Source: Astrocystis sublimbata (Eukaryota; Ascomycota; Sordariomycetes; Xylariales; Xylariaceae). From it: 64,000 nt of DNA. The notes below the pieces were generated by a model. It was given only the letters and a program-made list of their open reading frames with translations. It was not told the origin of the DNA and did no database searches. The DNA is taken from NCBI GenBank assembly GCA_022453515.1, contig JAJNNY010000030.1, forward strand, positions 1 to 64,000, read 5' to 3'. Both the position numbers and the translations under genes were made by a program. Every line of letters starts with the position of its first letter. Within the stretch, counting starts at the first letter, position 1. This document shows positions 55,601 to 64,000 of this stretch, in pieces.

Positions 55601-57429
55601 CTATTTACCGAGAAGAAGCTCATCGGCAATCGCCCGCCCAGCCGCACGACCCGAGAAAATGCATCCGCCCAGGAAAGTTCCTTCGAGCGAGCTATAGCCA
55701 TGGACACCGCCGCCGCCAAACCCAGCCGCCTCTCCCGCAGCGTATAACCCGTCGAACGGGGTGCCGTCGGCCTTCAACACGCGGCTCTGCAAGTCCGTCT
55801 CCAGCCCGCCCAGGGTCTTGCGCGTAAGCAAGTTCATCCTGACCGCAATCAACGGACCATGCTTCGGATCCAGCAGGCGGTGCGGCGGCGCAATGCGGCT
55901 GCGGGCGTCGGGCCAGTAGTTGCGGCCGTTGTGGATCAGCATGACCTGCGCGTCCTTGCAGTACTTATTATCGACCTGGCCGTCGCGCGTGTCCACAATC
56001 TCGCGCACGTCCCCATAGTCCAGCTGCGGCCCGCCTACAGATTTCGCAAGGTCGTTCATGCCTTCCACTAAACTCGGTAAATCGTCGCGCACGACAAAGT
56101 CTTTGCCGTGCTTCTGGAAGTTCTGCACGGGCACGGTCCCCTTGGAGCTGAAGAGGCGGTTCTTGAGAAGCTGCCAGATGCTCTTGCTGGTGAGGTCCGG
56201 ATTCTGCTCGGAGCCGGACAGCGCGAACTCGCGCGCGATGATGGTCTGGTTGAGCACGAACCACGAGTAGTCGTGGCCCGTGGCGCAGATGTGCTTGAGC
56301 GTCGCCAGCGTGTCGCTGCCCGGGTACTGGAAGGGCGGCAGCCGCTGGCCGGTGGCGTCGAGCCAGAGCGAGGATGGTGCTGGCAGCACGCGGATGCCGT
56401 GGCTCGGCCAGATCGGGTCCCAGTTCTGGAGGCCTTCGGTGTAGTGCCACACTGCAGCATCTCAGGTTATCACCAGGCTTCAATACCAATCAAGGCAGAT
56501 GAACACTTACTCCGGTCTCGGTTGATGATATGCGCCCCAGCCGACTCAGCAATGCCCATCATCCGCCCATCCACATGCGCCGGCACGCCGATGACAAAGT
56601 TCTCCGGGACCTTAGGGCCCAACCGTTCAACTGGCCACGCCTTCTTAACAGCCTCCACGTTCCCACCAATGCCGCCCGTCGCAATCACGACCGCGGCGCC
56701 GTGCACCTCGAACTTATCGACCGCGTTCCGCGAAGACTTGACGCCCCTATCCACCGGATCGTCCTCCAAAACCCTACCCCTAACCCCCGTAGCCCTCCCC
56801 TCATCATCAACAAGCAGCTCATCCACCACATGTCTGAACCTAAACTCCACCAGACCCTTTTTCTCCGCCTCCTGCACAGGCTCCGCGAAAACCCTCACAA
56901 CCTCCGGCCCAGCACCCCAGGTAATATGGAACCGCGGAACCGAGTTCCCGTGTCCCTCAGCGCGGCCATCACCACGCTCGGCCCAGCCGACATTCATCAG
57001 AAACCCAATGCCGCGCGCCTTGACGTAGCTTTCCATCTCCTTTGCCGCGAAGTCGACGAAAGCCTCGGCCCAGCGGCGCGGCCAGAAATCTTCGCCCCTA
57101 CCACTTCCACTTCCACTTCCATTGTTATGATTATTATCTGGGTGTTGTTTGAGGCGGTCGAAGCGCGCAGACCCCATCCAGTCGCGCAGCGCCAGGTCGC
57201 GCGAGTCTTTGATGCCCATGCGCCGCTGCTCGGCCGAGTCGACGCAGAACAGCCCGCCCAGCGACCAGAAGGCCTGCCCGCCGAGGTTTTGAGAGCCTTC
57301 TTGGTCGAGGAGGAGGACGGGTATGTTAAGCTGTGTTAGTTCGTAGGCCGCTACGAGGCCCGCGAGGCCGGTGCCTATGATTATTACGGGCGATGATGCA
57401 TTTGGGGAGGTGGTGGTGGAGGTGGCCAT
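55601..57429 (-). CDS. FAD-binding oxidoreductase (fumarate reductase / 3-ketosteroid dehydrogenase-like superfamily)
   Basis: 589 aa from two exons (57429-56511, 56451-55601; donor GTAAGT, acceptor GCTGCAG). FAD Rossmann motif: PVIIIGTGLAGLVAAYEL, then LLLDQEGSQNLGGQAFWSLG. A second FAD contact is AAVVIATGGIGGN, and the C-terminal one is DGLYAAGEAAGFGGGGVHGY followed by LEGTFLGGCIFSGRAAGR. The middle is a substrate-capping domain. The layout is that of FAD_binding_2 proteins that move hydride at a C-C bond next to a carbonyl. The substrate is unknown. A Gly-Ser run (GSGSGSGRG, about residues 104-112) comes from a CCACTT repeat and may be a species-specific loop. There is no signal peptide. 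Confidence 0.9.
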
Positions 57430-58052
57430 TTTGGGCTGCTGGGGGTGGTGGTGGAGGTGGAGGTGTGAGTGATTCTAGGAGGTGAGATGAAGAGAGCCAG
57501 CGAGCGAGTGAGTAAATCAAGGAGGTGTGCTTGAGTTTCTAATAAGTGCTCTTTAATTTATCCCTGAGGTTTGCCTGGGGCCCCTGGCGGGCTGAGCTGA
57601 GCTGAGTTGGCTTGTGTTGTCTACTTCGATTCGAGTAAGTGAGTGAATGCCCTCTTCTGTTGCTCACATGGCTGTACAAAGAAAGGTAAGGCTTGTGACA
57701 TGTACAATTGAATTGAGCAGTGGTTCGATATGATGAGAAGGTGATGTTAGGGACGATGTGTTACCACCATCGGATGAGCTGGGGATTGAATCCCTGTCAG
57801 ACCTCGGCGGTGGCATTGCGGGGTAATTGGTGCTCTATTTCCCTGCCAGGCAGGTCCTTTGACAATCCAATATAGGTGCTTGAAGACTGGGAATGGGTCG
57901 ATCTACAGAGGCACAGTAGGAGATTTCCAATTGGTGGTGAGCCGAGGTTTAAGTTATGTTTTGAAACCAACAGTAATTGCGCTATGTACCTCAACACCTA
58001 CCACACCATACTAACCAACAACACCAAACCATCCATCATTTATCATATCAAT
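57430..58052. other. intergenic, no gene seen
   Basis: Between two minus-strand genes; promoter of the FAD oxidoreductase. GAGCTGAGCTGAG short repeats occur near 57592-57606. Confidence 0.4.
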
Positions 58053-59573
58053 CTAGTACCCCCTCTTCCGACTCACTTGATTCATAAATTCCGCCCTCCC
58101 TTCACTCAGCTTCTCCAAATTAATATCCAAAATCGCCAGCAGCCGCTCATAATAGCTCGTCGTCTGCCCGCTCACATGCGGCGTGACAATGACGTTCTCC
58201 ATCTTCCACAGCGGATGGTCGCCCGGCAGGGGTTCCGGGTCCGTGACATCGAGCGCCGCGCCGCGGATCCAGCCCTTATTCAGCGCCGTGATCAAATCAT
58301 CAGTGACGATCGTGGGGCCGCGCCCGATGTTTGAGATGAAAGTCTTCCTAGCCGCTAGGAGTTCGAATTGCGCCGCGCCCAGCATGCCTTTTGTCTCTGG
58401 CGTCAGCGGCACCGCGACGACGAGCAGGTCGAGCCCGCTGCTGAGGAACTCGTTCTGCTCGGCTGTTGTGGTGCCCGAGAACCAGCGCGTCGGCAGCGTG
58501 CCGTCGGGATCGCCTAGTCCGGGCGGGTGGTACGAGTGGTCGCGGCGGGACTCCGGCGTTGGCTTGGGCCGGTTCGTGTGGGCGTATACTTCCATGCCCA
58601 TGGCTGTTGCTATGCGGGCTACTTGCCGGCCTATGCTGCCGTATCCGAGGATGCCGCTAGAGGAGGTGAGTTAGTCGTTTGTCATACTCAGGGAGGTATC
58701 TTTGTCTTTGTTTCTTCAAAAATGGTGTCCGATCATGGATTTATATCCAAAAGAAGGGAAGATGCTGTGCACTTGGCTTACACTCTCTGGGTGACGGCGT
58801 CAAGCGTTTTCATATCCCCATAAAATCGCTCCCACTTCCCGTCCTTCATGTTGTCGAGGTAGCGCGGTACTATGTGGAAACTTGTATAAGCCGCACAAGT
58901 CAAAGAGCATCACATCACATTGCATCTTGGTACGAACACTACCTAGGTAGGTAGTGCGAGATCGGGAGACGTACTCTGATGCTGGTGCGCGAGATAAGTA
59001 CAGATCACCCACTCCGCGATAGGTGGACTATTTGCAATACAATTAGTATTCCGGTCAAGTAAACCTGGGAAAAAAATCTCCTGGCCCTGATTTCTGCCTT
59101 TGCATTGGGTATACCATTGTCTTCTCGAATCGCGCGACGGATGCAAATGTGCAATGCGCCTCGTTCTCATCCGCAAAACAGATAACGGAAACACCACGAC
59201 GGGGGGGCTCCTACCCAGCAACACCATTCGCAGTGCAAAACGGAATCTTCGTGTCTTTGAACACCGGCTTCTCCAGAACATAGTTGGCGCCCGCGCTCTG
59301 CAATTGCACAAGCTGCAACTTCGGCGCCTCCTCGATGGTAGGCAGTACAGGGCCCGTCAGCAGGACCGTCACCGTCGCCCAGTCGACGTCGAGCGCGACC
59401 GGCGTATCGGCGCTCGCGGCTTTCCACGGATTGAAGCGCTTGTGAAGGACTTGCAGTCCTGGGTATTTCTTGTGCAGGTGGTCCTCATAGCCCTCCGGCA
59501 GGTCGGCGTCTGCCAAGATCAGAAGCGTGTGACCTGACAGGTCCTTGTTCGGTGTGCCGGCCATGATGAGCAT
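58053..59573 (-). CDS. D-isomer-specific 2-hydroxyacid dehydrogenase
   Basis: 367 aa from four exons: 59573-59215, 59027-58975, 58869-58782 and 58656-58053, all in frame. The NAD(P) motif GILGYGSIGRQVARIATAMG follows the last intron. The catalytic Arg lies in ISNIGRGPTIVTDDL, the Glu in DVTDPEPLPGDHPLW, and the His in VIVTPHVSGQT: the three hallmark residues of the family. The product would reduce a 2-oxoacid such as glyoxylate, hydroxypyruvate or pyruvate, or run in reverse. The start at 59573 has a second ATG three codons on (MLIMAG). Confidence 0.93.
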
Positions 59574-60271
59574 TGTCTGTCTGTCTCTCTGTCTATCGCT
59601 TTCTTATGCTTATGTTCTTGTCAATTGTCACGAGTCCAGAATATAGAACTCTTCGTTACTGCGGCTGGCGCAATTGAGGTTATTCAGTGGGCCAGCTGGC
59701 TGGGGATCTTGGTCGGTCAAGTTGTGAAGCCAAATCGTCCGCAATGATGTCCGGGAAGTCCGCTTAAGCTTTCGAGGAACGTCGCTGTAGATCTCAGGCT
59801 CAATTAAGAAGAAAACGGGGCGCATATAGTGCTACTGTACACTGCTCATGGCCTGCATATGTAGACTCTAATGTCAGCGCCCGGAGACGACGGAATGTAG
59901 CGATAATCGAAGATAGTGTGGGGGGGCGGTTACAGCCGATACTACCGCTTATCTGAATGATTTAAGAATATCGACACATTGAAGACGCATAAAAGTAGAC
60001 ATCAAGGTACAAATTGAACATTCAGAACGGATTCCAATTGACACTGGTAGGTTCAGGAGCGAATATAGGAAGATACGCATAGTATTACACAATCGACGGA
60101 CGATGTTCGCAAGATGTTCGCAAGACCCGTGAACCCCGCCATCTCAGCTTCATCCCCAGACTCCAATCGCGAATGCCAAGCCCGCAATCGCGCAACCGGC
60201 AGGCTCGAATTGCACCATCGGGCTCTGATTACAAACAACGCCGAGATGATACGGTACGCCCTCCCTCCCGG
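59574..60271. other. intergenic, no gene seen
   Basis: Promoter region of the dehydrogenase and 3' flank of the UstYa gene. Only shadow frames. Confidence 0.4.
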
Positions 60272-61321
60272 TCACACGCCGTCACCCTCAAGGTTATGCG
60301 CGTCCTGCCACGCTGTAATCTTGTCCCACCTCCTGCATCTATGGCGCACGTTGAAATCCGTCTTGAGCCCAAGCTCGCTGCTCTCGTCCACTTCGATAAG
60401 CAGGGGCGTCAAGTCAGCACTGCACATGAGCTGGAGCCGGAGCGCCTCGATGCAGTGATCGACGTGCATGCGGTCCTGGGCGTTGGCGGGGTCCGCCACG
60501 TCGAGGTTGACGGCCGTGCGATTGTCGTCCGAGATGTAATCTGCCATGTGCTTTGCGTAGTGGTCTTTCCATGTGTACTGTCTGATTTGGTTCTGGATTT
60601 TTGAATTCATCAGCTCATTGCTTTCAGTGAGTGATTTATGATTTAAGGGCAATGCTATGGGAGTGTAAGCGTACCAAGCAGTGAAGTTGATGAAACACCT
60701 CTAGCACAGCAGCATAGCCGCGGTTTGGATCGTTGTGCGCATGCTTGAGTCCTTCCACTGACTTGTTCAGCTTGGAAGGCCCATCTAGAGGAAGCTCGAA
60801 GGCGCCCCCTACTGCATCTTAGCCCCCCAAATAATCGTAACTTCGTCATGGATGGTATACTCACTGCTCCAGAGGTACACCCACTTTGCCTCGAGTTCAG
60901 GAGTAGGAACGCCTATGTACTCCGATCTGCCCCCAAATTCATTTTGGAAAGTTGTATCGTAGTACTCGACGATGCCTGCATCAATGGCGGGAGCTAGGAC
61001 GCCTTGTCAGCGAGTTGCTGGTGTTGGCATTGTAGTTGTTGACTTACAATACGGACTCAGAAGCCGTGCGCATTCCGGCTCACTAAGAGTTTTTAGACAC
61101 TGATGCAGATACAACCCCAAGTTGAATATTGCTAGTAACCAAGGGATGAGGATGGAATAATGAGGGATGCGACTGTAGAATCTAGTCTCAGGCTGTAATG
61201 ATATGTCTTCGTAGTTCTTGTCTTCGATGAATCGGCAATGTTCTTCGTCAGAATGAGGTGACTCGCTTCGTGAGCTGCCAGAAGAATCGGGAGACCTTGA
61301 GATGTTGAACATGTTAGGCAT
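60272..61321 (-). CDS. UstYa-family (DUF3328) oxidase-like protein
   Basis: 286 aa from four exons: 61321-61048, 60993-60865, 60811-60675 and 60592-60272, all in frame. One transmembrane helix follows an acidic N-terminus (SILIPWLLAIFNLGLYLH). The joined exons give YSPAIDAGIVEYYDTTF, GVPTPELEAKWVYLW, and EVFHQLHCLNQIRQYTW with the first HxxHC motif. The second HxxHC is HVDHCIEALRLQLMCSADLTP. Both motifs are diagnostic of UstYa-type proteins. Those catalyse oxidative ring closure in fungal ribosomal peptides (ustiloxin, phomopsin, asperipin) and are also found in some other toxin pathways. It is divergent to the small precursor-like gene at 62373. The substrate link is inference. Confidence 0.9.
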
Positions 61322-62372
61322 TCGTTCAAACTCTAAAAAGGTTGACGGCCCTCCCCCTCGAAATTATCACAAACTAGGTATATCATATTACATTCAAGTT
61401 TACTTGCCCTCATGTAGTGTGATAGCCGCAGTCACGTTATCTCTGTATTCCATGCACCAAAGCGAGATTACATGATAAGAAACTCAAATAACCAAGCGCC
61501 ACATGTAAGCGAATCGCTGCTCATCGATGAATGAAGCTGAGGCTCGAGGTCTGATCAAGCTTTTCTGCTCTTGGCATTCGGGGTCTTCTGACTAGCTGAA
61601 CTGTGAGAATGAACATCACATATATGATAAGACATTCGCTCTCCGAGCGCAACCAATATCCAACACCTGGATAATCTCAATTGCCCCGATAGGCATTTTT
61701 CAGCTCCTCATTTGTTGCGCCCGTGAGCCTAGGCCATCGACGGTGAAGTCCTCGAGCGAATCGTAACCCCGACTTATGCGTTATTTCACCTCATATTGGC
61801 TGCCTGGAGAGCAGCCGCCATGGCTTGTTAGATGCCTGTTGGGCCTGCATATGCGTCTGACGCCGAACTCCCCGACGACAGAGTCATCTCAATACGGCGA
61901 GAATAAGCGAGTGTTGTTATTCAAATCCTCACTTTCCTGAATCTTCTTTATTTGAAGTCATGTAGTATGTCCTCAGATTAACTCGGAGTGATGCTATAGC
62001 TACTCAAGTCCTGCATGCGAGTCCTACAAGCTGAGTGACACAGCGTCAAGTTCAAGATGCAAAGCACCTTCGATTTTGCTTATAGTGGCGTTGATAAATC
62101 GGACTCAGCTGTTGGTTAACACTTTCACGTCTGGCAACGTTCTCGATGACCGAGCGCAGTAATTAGCGAGCTTACCAAGGCATCGTATATCGTATCGTGC
62201 ATCTTATATCGGTCAACGAAGAGCAATATTGGATTTGTCGGGCTGCGTAGAACTCTTCTCCTCGACTATAAGTAACACTGGCACGACCTCATCTCAGGAT
62301 CTTTCTTCACTCGTCACAGCAGAGCAAACATCACAGAACTTTCCCGTTATCGCAAACTCAACAAATTCCACT
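61322..62372. other. divergent promoter region, UstYa-like gene / secreted peptide gene
   Basis: No gene recognised in 1051 bp. A TATA-like CTATAAG lies about 105 bp before the peptide ATG. Confidence 0.45.
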
Positions 62373-62750
62373 ATGCAGTTCTCCATGATCAAGAACCTTC
62401 TTCTTCTGGCCTTTGCCGGCTCAGTTGTCGCCATGCCTCTGGCCAACGCCAACTCCAACGCTGGTAAGACATCCGTAATAATTACCCAAAAACATAACAA
62501 CAGGATTGACCGCCATCTAGAGAAACGCGAGCCCGAGCCATTGAAGCCCAAGATACCGTGAGTATTCCGTATTCAAACCCTCGAAATATTCGTTCGGATC
62601 TTTTGGGACTCTGTTATGATTGAGTTTCCCGCCTCTGCATACATCTAACAGGTACTGACTGCTTCCCGTGCCAGTATTATCATCCCCTTCGTTTACCCCA
62701 TCAGCAAAACTGCTAAGGAGGCCGAGAACGCAAAGTCCGACAAGGTCTAG
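62373..62750 (+). CDS. small secreted Kex2-type precursor peptide (candidate RiPP or signalling peptide)
   Basis: 86 aa from two exons (62373-62557, 62675-62750; donor GTGAGT, acceptor GCCAG preceded by a TACTGAC branch site). A signal peptide spans residues 1-26 (MIKNLLLLAFAGSVVAM, then PLANA). A pro-region follows, then EKR at about residues 50-52, a Kex2 site. Immediately after comes EPEP, the kind of X-Pro dipeptides trimmed by Ste13-like peptidases. Next is a short hydrophobic Pro/Ile-rich stretch with Phe and one Tyr (IPFVYPIS), then a charged Lys/Glu tail. A GTAAGA...CAG pair at 62463-62502 is only 40 bp and its removal would cause an early stop, so it is not treated as an intron. Use of the acceptor ending at 62651 would end the peptide at a Tyr. 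Confidence 0.6.
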
Positions 62751-63250
62751 TTCTCTTTGTAAGTGATTACTTTGTGTTTCGTCATGTAGTCTTTGGGGCC
62801 AACTTCAAGCTTGGTTGATCATCGAGTATAACAACTAACGTTAACATCCGTCAGTGATTTGGTATCTTTGCAAGTGTCTTATCAAGAGTAGTGTGGATGC
62901 TACTGGAAAACGGCACAGGACTCCTATGTACCTAGACACTACCATTACTGCGACCGACGGAAGAGGCAATCTATAGACTGAACTTGTCAGGATACGCGAG
63001 TTAGTATTCAATTGGGAGAATTTTGCACATGACGTGTTGGACATTGCTTTGGTATGTGAATAATCATGATGTATGAAGTGTAAAAGTCACGCAATGGCTC
63101 TTTTTGAATGAGTGTCAGGCATGCATAGTTGTATCAACGTCCAGAATGTGATGTGTGTCACGATCCGAGGAAACACTGTGCAAGGGTCATCGTAACGCTT
63201 AGTATCAACACCAATGTTAGCTCACTCTATTCCGTATGAAAGGAACGCTT
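62751..63250. other. intergenic, no gene seen
   Basis: 3' flanks of the peptide gene (+) and of the partial gene (-). Nothing recognised. Confidence 0.4.
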
Positions 63251-64000
63251 TCATTCGGCTCGCTTACGTTTCCGGCGAAGTTCATTAGTTAGCTTCGCCA
63301 TGTATTGGAAGGCCTGAGAGTCCATATCGGTCTTGACATCATTATCAATTGTTTTCAAGTCGGCTGCCCAGTCGAATTGAAGAGGTGTCGTTCCCCGGAC
63401 AACGAAGCAAAAGTGCATTAACAGATTCTCGGCCGACTGATTCCACTTGTCCACCATTTGTCTTGTAATATAGTCAACTCTCTTAGTTGTATTATCTTGC
63501 TAGAAACCGAAAATAGAATATCATTAGTAACAGGGCCAAAACGTGGAAAGACAACTCTGTATGAGCTGCTGGGACACTTGCCATATCCTCATTCCACTTG
63601 TTGTACGAATATTGGAGCATGGTGACTGTCCCTAGGGTTTGCAGCAACACAAACACCGCGAGGTAAATCTGATACCACTGCTTTTTGGACTGTTTGTTGA
63701 ACATGATGCTCTTCAAAGCCTTCACACACTTCTTCTGGGTCTCTCTCATGACCTTAATCGCTGTTGTATCGATTTGGAAATCTAGGACGCTGGGAACGGG
63801 AACTTGGCCGTGAGTTGGAGACCCTTCATCGTCAAGAGGGTCAATACCAAGGCGCTCATAGCCGGTCAACACCATGCTCTCGCGACAGAAATACGCCATC
63901 TTTCGAAGCTGCACTGCATGCGAGACACAAGAAGACTGGCAACTAATTAGCAGCATTAATGCGGAAAGTCATGCTGCACAGTAACCTACCGGGTTCTTTT
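63251..64000 (-). CDS. C-terminal part of a fungal protein, possibly a zinc-finger regulator (cut by right edge)
   Basis: The last exon is 63499-63251, and the previous exon ends at 63582. The frame then runs back to about 63930, where another intron probably begins (GTAGGT donor near 63990). The joined text has QLRKMAYFCRESM, KQWYQIYLAVFVLLQTL and NLLMHFCFVVRGTTPLQFDW. This resembles the C-terminal region of a large fungal family commonly annotated as C6/C2H2 finger regulators. The DNA-binding part would lie beyond the window, so the assignment is tentative. The intron 63581-63500 has a GC donor (ATG|GCAAGT). A GT donor 4 bp away does not keep the frame. Confidence 0.5.

Noticed and set aside
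62463..62502. GTAAGA...AACAG as an intron in the secreted peptide gene
   Set aside because: Only 40 bp, below usual fungal intron size. Removing it gives a stop a few codons later and destroys the Kex2 site.
1..64000. CRISPR arrays, bacterial operons, rRNA genes
   Set aside because: No spaced direct-repeat array or rRNA signature seen. Intron structure and gene content are fungal.

Overview
The window is nuclear DNA of a filamentous ascomycete (Pezizomycotina). Genes carry short introns of about 50-90 bp with GTRAGT-like donors and YAG acceptors. The repeats are a Tad-like LINE and a Fot1/pogo DNA element, and both carry C-to-T (CpA) decay of the kind left by repeat-induced point mutation. 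The gene content (highly reducing polyketide synthase with a separate enoyl reductase, PTH11-like receptor, UstYa-family protein, CorA transporter) also fits. Species cannot be fixed from the sequence alone.

Layout. 1-4450: a truncated dihydroxyacetone synthase/transketolase (-) divergent from an MFS sugar transporter (+). 5052-5390: a doubtful proline-rich ORF. 5641-11820: an apparently full-length but dead LINE on the minus strand, bounded by a 13-bp target-site duplication and ending in an (AAT)n tail. 13059-13156: an intron-containing tRNA-Leu(AAG). 14370-20342: secreted polyamine-oxidase-like enzyme, conserved unknown protein, CorA-type Mg transporter. 20816-39962: a secondary-metabolite region. 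41469-45899: vacuolar-type alkaline phosphatase with a 29-Gln tract, and a SUR7/PalI-like membrane protein. 46000-47079: an internally deleted pogo-family element with TIRs. 47465-59573: F-box protein, Rad9, Ats1/RCC1 protein, prephenate dehydrogenase, FAD oxidoreductase, D-2-hydroxyacid dehydrogenase. 60272-64000: a UstYa (DUF3328) protein divergent from a small Kex2-type secreted peptide gene, then a gene cut by the right edge.

The secondary-metabolite region holds a PKS of order KS-AT-DH-MT-(inactive ER)-KR-ACP-reductase, a trans enoyl reductase, a PTH11-like seven-helix protein and two intact cytochromes P450. This matches the LovB/LovC and Bet1/Bet3 logic, where a separate ER supplies the missing enoyl reduction and a terminal R domain releases the product reductively. 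The PKS appears dead here: a -1 frameshift in KS, loss of the AT N-terminus, and two in-frame stops between MT and KR. The tailoring genes remain open. A truncated, diverged copy of the P450/receptor segment lies at the far side of the PKS, so direct repeats flank the PKS-ER block.

The most speculative but interesting locus is at the right end. An oxidase-family gene with both HxxHC motifs of UstYa proteins faces an 86-residue secreted precursor with a Lys-Arg site followed by Glu-Pro-Glu-Pro and a short hydrophobic segment containing Tyr. This could be an unrecognised dikaritin-like ribosomal peptide locus that continues beyond the window.
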